A stretch of 64,000 bases of DNA from Tetradesmus obliquus (Eukaryota; Chlorophyta; Chlorophyceae; Sphaeropleales; Scenedesmaceae), in the NCBI GenBank assembly GCA_030272155.1, contig CP126191.1:5726501-5790500 (forward strand), in the 5' to 3' direction. Position 1 is the stretch's first letter. Each line of letters opens with the position of its first letter. This document shows positions 21,801-32,546 of the stretch, in pieces. The notes below the pieces were generated by a model. That model was not told the origin of the DNA. It made no database searches and worked only from the letters and a program-made list of their open reading frames with translations. The position numbers and the translations under genes were made by a program.

Positions 21801-23355
21801 CAGGGCCATGCTCATGCCAACCATCATTGTTGCAGTCAGCATTGTCTTGTGTTTCGCAAGCTGTAGCATTTCATAAGCTGTTGCCTTTTTATACACAAAA
21901 TGGCTGTATTCAGCATCATCATACACAATTGCCCTTGGCTGGTCTGTGGCTTCTCATGGCTGCACAGCATCTGCACAGCATGAAACCACTCCGCACTCTG
22001 AATACATCAAGAACATCCAGACCCGTCAGCCTCCTCATAGCTCTGTGTGTCTCCTGCAAATCCTTTTTTCCGTCTGATGTATTGTGCAGGACCCCATGAG
22101 TCCTGTGGCTGAGACGGTGCGCAGCGGCAGCAGCTTGGTGGATGTGGTGTGGCGGCCTGCGGGGCTCTCGCCTGCCAGCTGGCCTGATGTGCTGGCCGGC
22201 CCCCTCACCAGCAAGCCGCTGGTGCTGCTGGTCAACAGCAACAGCGCAAGCGCAAGCGAGGTGCTGGCAGGTGGGGTGTGAGGCTCGTTGTGCGCTTGCA
22301 GGCATGCGCTGCGTAGGCTGGGAGGTCTGCCGCCACTGCTGTTGGTGGCTGTGGCAGCTTGGCAGCTGCCGCTTGCAGGGCACTGTGCATTGTGCAGTGC
22401 AGGTTCCCAGCCCCATGCCTGGTTCAATTCAGTATGAACAGCTGCGCACTAACAGCGTGAGGTAGAATAGTGTGTTTCATGCACGTGGTGTTTGTCTGGT
22501 TTTGGACATACTGGAGAGCTGAACTGGCTACTGCTGTTGCTACTGCCGCTGCTGCTGCTGCCACTCAGGCGGGCTGCGCGACTACAACAGGGCTGTCATT
22601 GTGGGGGAGCGCACATTTGGCAAGGTGAGAGCCACGGGCGTAACTGCCGTGACTTGCCGCTGTGCAAGTTGCCTTTGCGAGCAGTCGAAGCAGCCGCAAG
22701 CGCAGCTGCCTGTGCACCCTTTGACACCCTATTACTCTCTCCCAGTGCTATGCCATGCACTGTACTGACGGTGCCTCCTCGTTGCTGCTGCTGCTCCCGC
22801 TGCTGCTGCTGCTGGCGGTGTGGTCAGGGCCTGGTGCAGTACTACTTCCCCATGGGTGACGGCAGCGGCCTGAAGCTAACTGCTGCCAAGTACCTCACGC
22901 CCAAGGCGTACGACATCACCAAGTTTGGCGGGCTTACGCCAGACTTTGCCTGCAAGGACTACCCACACGGTGCGCAGCAGCAGGGTGAAGTGCTGGGTTG
23001 TGGTGCTGACGTTTGACGTGACGCCATAGTGCATGTGGCAGAGCGGGATGTCTGTGCCACCATCTGTGTGGTGTATGCATCAAACAGTGGATATCACTGG
23101 AGCCACACCCACTGCTTGGACACCCAACTGCTCTGCACATGGCAGGCCAAGGAGCGTTGTGTGTAGTGCTGAGAGCTGCGCGCCTGCTGCCGCTGCTGCT
23201 GCTGCTGCTGCTGCCTGGCGCGTGCAGGCGTGTTCACCCCCGGCAGGGCTGACCGCTGCGTGACCAGTGCACTGGGCTACATCATGGCGGCACCCGCGCC
23301 TGACCCGCTGTCATACAGCCCGCTGTATGCAAGCACAGGCACGGAGAAGCCTTGA
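18838..23355 (+). CDS. CTPA: C-terminal processing peptidase (S41, thylakoid lumen)
   Basis: Twelve exons: 18838-19151, 19229-19282, 19486-19597, 19800-19957, 20284-20378, 20625-20744, 21016-21179, 21456-21659, 22090-22270, 22569-22624, 22828-22969, 23228-23355; 575 aa, every phase matching. Residues 1-75 form a bipartite leader: a Ser/Arg/Cys-rich plastid part, then RTAAARLSAAGLAAALTMSS and a PALA cleavage site. A PDZ domain covers about 245-340 (VGVQLGG, GIRRGDRVLEIG). The S41 core shows VLDLRNNPGG, NSNSASASEVLAG with the nucleophile Ser461, and ERTFGKG with Lys486. The 25-residue gap equals the Ser/Lys spacing of the D1 protease. The family trims the C-terminus of the photosystem II D1 precursor; the tail (LVQYYFPMGDGSG, YLTPKAYDI) resembles the third plant CtpA class more than the main D1 processing enzyme, so the substrate is open. 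Confidence 0.92.
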
Positions 23356-25490
23356 GGCTGCTGCCACTGCTGAGGAACAGGAGGAACAGGGCGACAGCGT
23401 GACAGGAGGAGGCAGTGGTGGCCACACGTTGGCTGAGCTGCAGCCTACTGTTTGATGCAGGAGGGTTGAGTCATCAGTACCAAATACTAATTAAGCTAGC
23501 AGGGTGCTGAGCATGTACCCTTGCTTGTATTTCTTTTGGTGTGCAGACAAGGTTTGGCTGGTTTGAGGTGTGCTGAATGTTGTGAGTGTTGTGTTGAGTG
23601 TGTTGGAGGTGTCGATGAGTTCTCATCTGTTGCCAATGTTTGATGTGACCTTTGGTGCTCAGTCACTATGGCCATAGTGACTCGACTGCAGGCACACTGG
23701 TCAGCCGCTGTATGATCAGCCGAGTGATGCAGTGGGGTCCTGCTGTCGCGAGCTGCGCATGCAGTCAACAACAAGCAGGTCTGATTGCCCCACTGTTGAT
23801 GTGAAGTTGCTGGGAGAAGATCTATTCACTTGCATGGCATGACTCAATACCGCAGCCTCCAAGCATGCCATGCTGCCACTGTTGCTGCCCAAGCTGCATC
23901 GTGGGCGAGCAGTATGTACAATGTACCCGTGCACGATGGTTTCATGCACGCTTGTATTATGCCAGGGGCACAGAGAGTGGCCAGGCTGGGAGGACATGGC
24001 TTGTAGCATGCAGCACCAATGGCAAGTGTGACGTCCCTTGACTTGCTTTGACCGCGCTGTTTACTAGTGCCTGTTACGCGCATCGCGAGCACTTGGCTGT
24101 ACAACAATCCCTGCTGTGGCCGTGCCTGTATTGCAATCTTTAGGGTGCGCGTTTGAATGAAACCTGCACCTAGCGTCGAAGTGTGCTGTGCTGCTGGACG
24201 GCTGCATGGCTGCACGCATGTATATCATTCGTGTGGTGTTTGGTGCCCTGTACAACAGCAGCGCTGATAGAACGTGGAGCGCCGCGAAGCATGGTTTGAG
24301 CGGAGTTCAGCAGGTTGTGTGGTGCTGCTTCTGTGCTGGATATTGGTGCTTTATTATGGATGCTGCTGGGTGGGCAGCCCTTGTAAGGGGCTGCCACAGC
24401 ATACACCTGCTGGTGCTTTGGGGTGATTGCGGTACCGTAGCGGACAGCGTTATTCAGGACCATGTCTGCTACACACGGGAGTGCACTGACGCGGTGGTCC
24501 AGCTCAGGGCCATCAGCGATTGAGAGACCTGCTTATTCTTCTGTGTTTGAAGGTTCTGGCCGTATCTGGCCCTGGCTTGTGGGATTGCCCCGTCTGGTCA
24601 GGAACCACCTGAGGTGGTTTGGGAGTGGCTGCCTTTCTAGGTACCATCTCTTGCTAGCAAAACGTGTAATTGATTGATCGATTGATGTCTGCTACATGAG
24701 GGCTATGGTTAAATCAAGGCATTGTGTGCACACGCCAGGCTCACGGTGTTGGTGCTCTTTGTGCTTGGCTGGCCGGCGCAGGCTGGGACCTCCAGCTGTG
24801 GTTCCTACCAGCAGGCTAACTGCCGCTGCCCCAGAATCAGCGCTGCAGTACATGTTGTAGTGCAAGAGTTACTGTTACGTGTTTGCTGCCCCTTGCCCAC
24901 CAAGGTGGTTTGTGTGAGCTATACACCGTGCTATGCTGCAGTTGCTACGATGCCATCAAGTGTCCTGGGCACGTGCTTCATTGCAGAGTACGGCAGAGCA
25001 GCGCCCTGTTACTTTAGTTGAAGCACACGACGTGAGTGGGCGGTCAACTCTCAAATTGGTTGTTTGTCCGTGTTCAGATCTCACATGCACCACCCACATA
25101 CCCAGGACGTTTGAGCTAAACTGAGCACCGCCACGGTGCTCACAAGGCTTATGCAGCCTCAAAACGACTGTTTAGGCCAGCGCAGCACCCAGCACAACAG
25201 GCAGGCACGGTACCGCACAAAGGAATGCAGCAACCCTGGGTTTTGGACTCAACACATCTTGTACATCTATAAAACATCTAAGGGATGCCTAGCAACAGCG
25301 CTGTTGCATATATGCTAGCATATATGCTAGCGCTAGCATAGTATCAGTAGGCTGGGCCTGGCATAACAAATCATATGTAGTCTATTAAGTTCCATTGGTT
25401 GAGGCAAGTGGCCTGAGCACATCAGCAGTTGAACCTGCTGTGAATAAACCAATTCTTCACAATGCCTGCAGATACACACCAGACCAGTAA
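23356..25490. other. Intergenic region, 2.1 kb, convergent
   Basis: Between the CtpA stop (+) and the transporter stop (-). No supported gene. A weak ORF segment at 24460-24677 faintly recalls a retroelement tail but has no diagnostic motif. A (ATTG)-rich stretch lies at 24667-24686, and a cluster of palindromes at 25292-25340. Confidence 0.45.
25292..25340. repeat. Cluster of overlapping perfect palindromes
   Basis: Perfect palindromes: GCAACAGCGCTGTTGC (25292-25307), GCATATATGC (25306-25315), GCTAGCATATATGCTAGC (25314-25331) and TATGCTAGCGCTAGCATA (25323-25340). They overlap end to end over 49 bases. Confidence 0.85.
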
Positions 25491-27734
25491 TCAATTGCTG
25501 ATGACGACCTGGTGTAGCGGCCCCTCTTGGCGCACTGCTTCCCGTGGCTGCTCCAGCACCACCACGCTTGCACGCCGCTGCACCTGCTCCAGCAGCAGCT
25601 GCTGCAGCGCCACCGCAGATGTGGCCCCAGAATGCAGCTCACTCAGCACATGCTCAACACACATCGACGCATCACCCTCATCACCAGCACTACAATTCCC
25701 GCTGTCTTCTTCACGCGTGGCTGCAGACTTCCCAGCTGGCCCCGCTGCTTCACACTGAACTTCATCAACTGTAGCGTCCTTCTTGGTGAACCTCTGCAGG
25801 ACCATGTACACCGTCATAGTGACCAGCACCATGCCAAACCCTACCCACACCAGCGCGCCACCATACGAGTGCACAGTGGGCACCTCATGCATCAGCACAA
25901 TAGAGCCTACCAGGGAAGACACCAGCCGCAGGCAAATAAACATGGACACCACGGCTGCACCCAGCACACGGCTGCAGTGCTGCATGAAGATGGTGTTGCA
26001 GGCGCCGATAAAGAAGCCGGCAAACGCTAGCACACCCCAGTCGAGCGGCTGCAGCACCTGCACCCAGGACCAATCCAAGCCTTCGATTAGGCAAGCCAAT
26101 GGAGTGAACACCACCAGAGCCACATACGTGTTGCCCCACATGACCTGCACACCAGTGACGAGGTGCTGTGTAACTTGCAGCGCCACCAGGTAAGCAGTCA
26201 GCAGCAGCATGGACACTGCTGCAAGGCACAGCCCTAGCACCATATCATGCTGGTTGTTTGCGCTCGCGGTGCTGCCATGCAGCGCGTTCAAGTGCTGCGC
26301 TTCAACGTAGTTGCCAACGACAATGAGCACTGAGCCAGCCAGTGTCAGGAAGACTGTCGGCCACAGCTTGCTGGGCGTGGGTTGCTTCAGCAGCAGCTTG
26401 TTGGCCAGTGCGGTGGCTAGCGGGGTGAGCATGATCACCAGCTGCACGGCAGCACAGCAAGTAAGGGTAGCAGCAGAGCAGAGCAGAGTTAGTGGAGATT
26501 TGAGGATTTACAGTGATGTTTGCAGTGGAGATTCAAGCTGCAGCACTCCGCCTTCACCGAGAGGAAGGTGTGGTTGACACCGGGTTTGCACCGCATGCAT
26601 CGCTGTGCAACCGCAGTGAGTAGAAGGTACTCACTGAACCGGCATGCTTATTCATTTGGAAAGCTGAAGGCTTGTTTTTCAAATGCTGCACACCACCCTC
26701 ACCTGAACCATGTACGCCACGGTGAATCGGCTGGCGTAGATCAGCGTCAGGGCTTGCGCAGCGACCAGCCCGCCTATCAGTGCAGCAACAGCCCACGACT
26801 TCAGCCTCTGCAGCAGCTCACTGCGCCAGCTGCCACTGCATGCTGCTGCTACTGCTGCTGCTGCTGTGGTGCCAGGTGCTGACTCCGCTTGCAGTACAGC
26901 TGGGGTCTCCACTGTGATACAGATACAGGCCGGCTGCACTGGATCCTTTGACAGATGCTGCAGCCCTGCGTTGCACTTGCATTGCTGCCTCTGGTGCCAC
27001 TGCTGCCGTGCAGCAGTAGCAAAGGTCAGGGCGGTGCTGGGGATGGTGTAGAACACAATGCAGCCTGCCCAGGCCACTGCCATCAGCACCACAGATAGCT
27101 GCAGGGTTGGGATGGGCTTGGCAGCCTGCGTCTGCAGGTAGCGGCTGCACACGCCGTACAAGCCCCAGTTGAGCTGCGCAGGCAGACGAGCACGAGGCAA
27201 CACATGTCAAGCAGGTGAGCACAGGGGTAAATTTGTTCTTGCTGCTGTGGGTACATGCATGTCCCTGTAAGGTTGGTCACGACTGTTCGGCAAGGGAGTC
27301 CTGTGCAGGGGCGGCAAGCTAGCTCACTGCTGGCTGTTGCCGTTTCTGCTTATGAAACGGTGTCTATTCAGCGACCGTCAGGCCAGCCAGGCGCAGGCTC
27401 AAGCCGAAGGCGCTGCTGTGACATGTCTGATGAACACATGTGCATGCATTATGACGGAAAGCCACAGGCCCCTGCCATGCAGCAAGGCACCACCAATTAG
27501 GGCACGACATTTTGTTCAGACACATGCTATCAAGGTGTGGCATTTAATGACTGTTGTACAGGCCATGCACTACACGGCGTGGTGCATGCTCTGAACATTT
27601 CTGCTGCATCACAGGTGATGCGTTTGATCGCCGTGACGCACCTGAACAAACATAGCAAGTACGAGGAAAGCCACATATCTGGTTTTGCTGACTGGCGATA
27701 GCACAGCAGCTGCTTGAATTTTGTCCCTGTTCAT
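25491..27734 (-). CDS. Drug/metabolite-transporter (EamA/SLC35-like) protein
   Basis: Three exons: 27734-27642, 27173-26703, 26441-25491; 504 aa, each exon phase 0. Exon 1 (31 codons) encodes MNRDKIQAAAVLSPVSKTR and the first helix YVAFLVLAMFVQ. Exon 2 continues NWGLYGVCSRYLQ and adds two helices around a 70-residue loop. Exon 3 has a run of further helices, for example LVIMLTPLATALANKLLLKQ, WPTVFLTLAGSVLIVVGNY and LGAAVVSMFICLRLVSSLVG, the last being the conserved helix before the final pair. About ten helices in two halves fit the EamA/nucleotide-sugar/triose-phosphate transporter superfamily. A cytosolic acidic and Gln/Arg-rich tail of about 100 residues follows. Substrate and membrane are unknown; no clear plastid transit peptide. 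It diverges from the opine-dehydrogenase-family gene. Confidence 0.78.
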
Positions 27735-28374
27735 CGTTCACAGCTGCGTGCACCGGCAGCTGTAGGAGCTCCGCGTAAGCTGAGGGGGTATTCGACAATG
27801 TAAAGATATGTACTATAAAACAATATTGGTGTCCGATATAGTGCGAGTGAAACAGTGAAAGATAGCAGCAACAACTTGGTTCCGGATGGAGAAGCAGCAG
27901 CGCGTCTTAAGGCTGTATATACTATCGATCTGCCTTTCTAAGGCCGTAGTTGGGCTGTTTATGTGTTACCTGACAGCAGCTGCGCACCCGCTTTGATGAT
28001 GCCGGTGCTGGACATTTGTGTGACCGTGTGTGACCGGGATTACGCTCCAGGCAGGCACGTCGATGTCAACCGTCGACTTAAAGTGGCCGGTATCAAACTG
28101 CATGTGGTCCATATATAAGCTGAACGAGCTCAATGGCCCAACATCGACAATTTATCTTGCTCCACACAAACAGAACGCCGCTGCTTCTTACTGATCAGTA
28201 ATCTTACGAATTGCGCTCGTATTTTCATCGAGGACAGGTCCGCCGCGCCATTGATATCAGCAACTTGTTGTGCAAAATACCTACAACTTTGTTTTCTTCA
28301 GATCAAAAGGAGAACCAGAACTGCTGCTGCAGCAGATCTGCAGGTGTAAAGGATTTAGATACGACTGTCTCAAC
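27735..28374. promoter_or_regulatory. Divergent promoter region of transporter and opine-dehydrogenase-family genes
   Basis: 640 bases separate the two ATGs. The stretch is relatively A+T-rich. TATATAA at 28112-28118 lies about 257 bases before the plus-strand ATG and is a good TATA-box candidate for that gene; TATATACA on the minus strand near 27910-27917 could serve the transporter. No gene is seen inside. Confidence 0.45.
28112..28118 (+). promoter_or_regulatory. TATA box candidate
   Basis: TATATAA followed by G, on the plus strand and upstream of the opine-dehydrogenase-family gene. Transcription would start near 28140-28150 if used, leaving a 5' UTR of roughly 230 bases. Confidence 0.4.
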
Positions 28375-29810
28375 ATGAGTTCCGCAGCTGCAATCCCTGC
28401 CTTCGGTGTGCCGAAATGCAACATCGTAGTCTGTGGCTCGGGCAACGGAGGTGAGCAGATCACCAGGGTTCAAGACCCTTGTGAAATGACAACTCATGAT
28501 GCATGGTGCACAACACTCAGGCTTTCACTGCCAACAGTTGCATGGGAACACCCTACTCGCCACCGCCGTCAGAGTAGACCCAGCACATCCAGTGAAACAT
28601 GGCCCACAGACCTTGTCTGGTGTGCGAGTCGCCTGCTGCCAGACCACTCCCACCAACACTGCTGCTGCTGCTGCTATTGCCGCAACCACCTTGCAGCTCA
28701 AACTGCTGCTGCCGTGCTGGGCTCTCAGGGCCACACAGTGTGGCTGTACTACTCCCCGAGGTACCAGCAGCGCGCAGCAGAGATGCGCGCGGCACTGGCT
28801 GTCAACGGGGGCGCCATCACCCTGACAGCGCACGCCCTGCCAACAGCAGAGGCCCTTGACGGCACCACCACGTACAAGGTGCGCACGCTGCTGTATCTGT
28901 ACAGAGGCCGGCAGGTCAAAGGCCGCTGCATTGTGCATTGTTGCAGCGCCAGTTCCCTTGCAGACACAGCCGGAACCCATCACCTGCCTGCAGCTGCTCA
29001 CTCATGCCTCGACACAAATTATTATTATTGACAATTCGTTCTTAACATCATCATCTTGCCCCACTGCTCGCCTGCAGGGCCCGATCCAAGGCGTCTCCAC
29101 CAACGCAGCCGAGCTGCTGGCTGCAGCAGATGTGGTGCTGCTCAGCGTGACTGCACCCGCCATGGAGGGCCTCATCCGCGAGCTGGCCCCACACCTGCGC
29201 AGCCAGCAGCTGCTGCTCTTCCTGCAAGGCACCGGCGCAGTCAACTACATGATGCTGAAGGCTGCCCTGCAGGATTGTGTCAAAGCCGGCCTCACTTCAA
29301 CCTCCCTGGCGGACCGCATGCCTATGTATGCTGCCGCCAAGGTGCTGCCCTGGGCCTGCCGGCTGCAGGCACCTGCGCAAGTCACTGTGTGTGGCACCAA
29401 GGAGCGAGTGAAGCTGGCACTGGCTCCTGATGCGTGTGGCCTGCTGCGGGTGATGCTGCCGCGGCTGCTTGATGGGCTGTTCCCTGGCACGCGCTTCCTG
29501 CTGGACGCGAATGCGGTGCTGGAGCACACCTACTTCCCCTACGGGCTGCTGTGCAGCGACGTGATTGTGAGTGCGGGCTTTGCAGCTGTGCTGCTGCTGG
29601 TAGCACTGACAGCTTCATGCAGAGGGCGAACACGTTGTATACTGTCTGATATGAGTGCTTCGCATGCATTTGTGTGGAACAGCCGTGGCACACAGCTGCT
29701 ACAGTAAACATATCTGTACAGAGCTCCGCTCCAGCCGGATCCAGAGCTGCTACAGCTGCATGATGGATGCACCTCTACCCTCCTGCCTGCATGCATCCAG
29801 TACTGAACGC

Positions 29811-29851
<41 letters not shown>

Positions 29852-31081
29852 CTGCAGCACCCTGGCATGATGTATGGCACCTGGGCAGCCTGGGACGGCA
29901 CCCCGCTGCCCCACAAGCCGCTCTTCTACCACTCTGCCAGCCAGGAGGCAGCAGACATGATTGAGGAACTCACTGCTGACACGCGCGCTGTGATTGCTGC
30001 CATGTCCAAGCAGATGGGCCTGGCAGAGGCCATTCATGTGCCAGGTGGGTGAGGCTGCACAAGGGCTGCATGGCGCGCCACTACAGCGTTATGGCATCAC
30101 ATGCTGACATGCTTGCTGCCACTTGCTGCTCACGTGTTGACAGAGTGCATGCTTGCACTGCATGCCCGCTTGCGACCTGCACTGTTACTAACCACAGTAG
30201 GTGAAACCTAGTGCAGTGCAAACAGGCCAGGCGCAGTTGATTCAAATTCTGCACTACACAACACAACACGCAGCTGAACACACCACACACGCTGTGGCAC
30301 AAACTGACTGCGTCCTGCGGCTCCGCTGCCCCCTGCCCTGCCTCCCACTGCTCCCCCTGCAGATGCCAGAGAGCTCATGTCAGCCCTGTATGGGCCGCAG
30401 GTGGCCGACCCTAGCTGCCTGCTCACTGCGCTGCGCAGCAACGCAGCATACACAGGCATCTACCACCCCATGAAGGCAGTGCCGCTGCCAGCTGCAGCAC
30501 CTGCTCCTGCTGCTGCTGCTGACCCGGCCAGCCGCACTGGCGCCACAGGCGCAGAGGGTGCTGCCACAGGCTATGTGCCGGATTTCAGCTGCAGGCTGCT
30601 GAGCGAGGACGTGCCCTTTGGCCTGGTTGCCACGAGGGGCATTGCTGAGGTGCTGGGTGTGGCCACTCCCTGCATTGACAAAGTGATAAGCTGGGCGCAG
30701 GACAAGCTCGGAAAGGAGTACCTGGTGGGTGGCAAGCTGTCTGGCAAAGATGTGGCCTCATCTGGTGCGCCGCAGCGCTTCGGAGTGACCAGGCCAGAGC
30801 AGCTTGTGATCGGCGCTGAGGGTGTGGCGGCAGCCGCAGGTGCAGGGCTTGCGGCGCCGGTGGTGGCGGCGGCGGCCGCAGCCGCCACGACTGCCGCTGC
30901 CGCCGTGCAGGCGCTGCTGCTGCCGCCGCAGAAGTTTGTGGGCAGCAGGGCTGCTGCGCAGGGCGTGAATGCATCATGTGCTGATGAGAGGGAGTTCTTG
31001 AATGGCCTGCGGGCGCAGAGCTGCCCCGTGCTGTGCAGGCCGGCTGTGGGTAGCTTCACACGGGCTCTGGTGTGCGCGTAA
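28375..31081 (+). CDS. Opine/octopine-dehydrogenase-family NAD(P) enzyme
   Basis: Five exons: 28375-28450, 28697-28878, 29078-29566, 29858-30044, 30363-31081; 550 aa, phases consistent. The Rossmann start KCNIVVCGSGNGG is completed across intron 1 by AQTAAAVLGSQGHTVWLYY. Next come ADVVLLSVTAPAMEGLIREL, LLLFLQGTGA, and the domain-2 features FLLDANAVLEHTYFPYGLLC, HPGMMYGTWAAWDG, NAAYTGIYHPMK and EDVPFGLVATRGIAEVLGV. This order fits the octopine/nopaline/opine dehydrogenase fold, where the H-P pair and the R/EDVP-x-GL block are conserved. Such enzymes reductively join an amino acid to a 2-oxo acid. A Pro/Ala-rich loop (about 350-375) and a 130-residue Ala-rich C-terminal extension make it longer than the usual 360-420 aa. 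The true substrate cannot be read from sequence. Confidence 0.82.
29815..29850 (+). repeat. (CTG)12 microsatellite beside a splice acceptor
   Basis: Twelve CTG units run directly into TCTGCAG, the acceptor of exon 4 of the opine-dehydrogenase-family gene. The tract takes the place of a pyrimidine tract. Confidence 0.85.
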
Positions 31082-32546
31082 GATTGTGGGTGAACTGCGC
31101 TGTACAGCACTTTGTGGCGCACCTGCAGATACGCGTGTATGCCCAGCATGGTATCTGCTTCTTTCTGTGTAGTGCAATTATACAGTACGCATGAAGACGT
31201 CCAGCGTATGATTGTGGTTTTGCTGTGGCCCTGCAAATGCAGCTGATGGGGCTGTCTTTGCAGATGCGCACGTGTAGACACACGTGTAGACACATGTTTC
31301 AAACGCGACAGACGCCTATAACTGTGTCTTTATTGTGAATGGTGACTGTGATTGGTGCCAATAACAGTGCACGTGTACACTGCATGCGTTTGTACACGAA
31401 AGTTGCGTGTGCTCCTGATGTGTGCTGTAGGTCAGGCGGCATGCGGTCGCACTTGCTATACGTCAGTCTCTGCAGGTCTGTCAATGCTGCAAATGCATTG
31501 CGACCTATATATGTACTCATCATGTTGGCCGTGCAGTGAAACAGCTGTTTCAGCTGCAGCTGTGCGGACCTGGCATTACTCACAAACACCAGGCCCATTG
31601 GTCTGCAGTGCAGGAGCTGCATAAGCTCCTGCTGTGATCTATACAGTGCCTGATGTGGTTGGCTCCTACAGAGCAAGCTTTGTTTCTGGTCTGAAATAAC
31701 GGTTGTGATGTGAAGCATATGGTGAAGCATAGTATTTTGGTTCTGGCAGGGGCTGACAGTTTTGTTGCATGTCAGCAATGGCTCCTGCACCGCCTCGGTT
31801 GTGCGCCGTGCACACGCTGCCACTGCACGTGCAGTACATTCCTGGTACCGTACCAGCGTGAGTCACGCTGCGAGGATGACGCCGGATGGCGGCGCTGATA
31901 TTGGAACCTGTTTATACTTTAGTCAGAGCTCGCCTGTCGGTCTGTTTGCAGGTCATTCGCCAGATCCCTGTGGGGTCTGACTGTATATTGTGATTGTGTG
32001 TCACTGCATGCGGGGAGCTTCGCATAAGATAGTGTTTGAAGTGGCAGCCGTGACTGTACCCAGTACTACTGTTGTGGTACAATCTTGCTGGGTCTGCAGC
32101 TGAATACCCAGAGAAAGGCAATGTAACCATGCGAACTTACGCAATTACAGCTCTGCAGCTTGCTCAACACCTTGACCACAAGCAGTCCATTGCAACCATT
32201 GACAGAGGCCAATAAGACAACACAGCACCTGCAGACCATCCGTGATGGCAGCTGATTGGACTTATTTGCTAACAGGCGCCAAACATACGCTTTTAAAACA
32301 CCAGCAACTGTGCGCCAACACAGCCAGACTGTGTCAGATGGAGCAATCATCACACCACATCAACACAACAGCAAGCACGTACTACGTAGTACAGGTTGCA
32401 AACCATGCAGCTGCAAGTGCAGCAGTGCAAATCTGCTGACACGATAGTAACGAACAACAGATTCCTACAACTGCAGCCAACCACAAGCTAAACGCGTGCA
32501 GCACCGGCATGCACCATCTACACTGCACCAGCCACACCCGGGGGCA
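31082..32546. other. Intergenic region, 1.5 kb, convergent
   Basis: Between the stops of two convergent genes. Moderately A+T-rich; no coding exon, RNA gene or clear repeat could be supported. Confidence 0.45.

Noticed and set aside
24188..24677. Plus-strand ORFs that faintly recall a retroelement reverse-transcriptase tail
   Set aside because: No RT, RNase H or zinc-knuckle motif can be seen and there are no flanking repeats.
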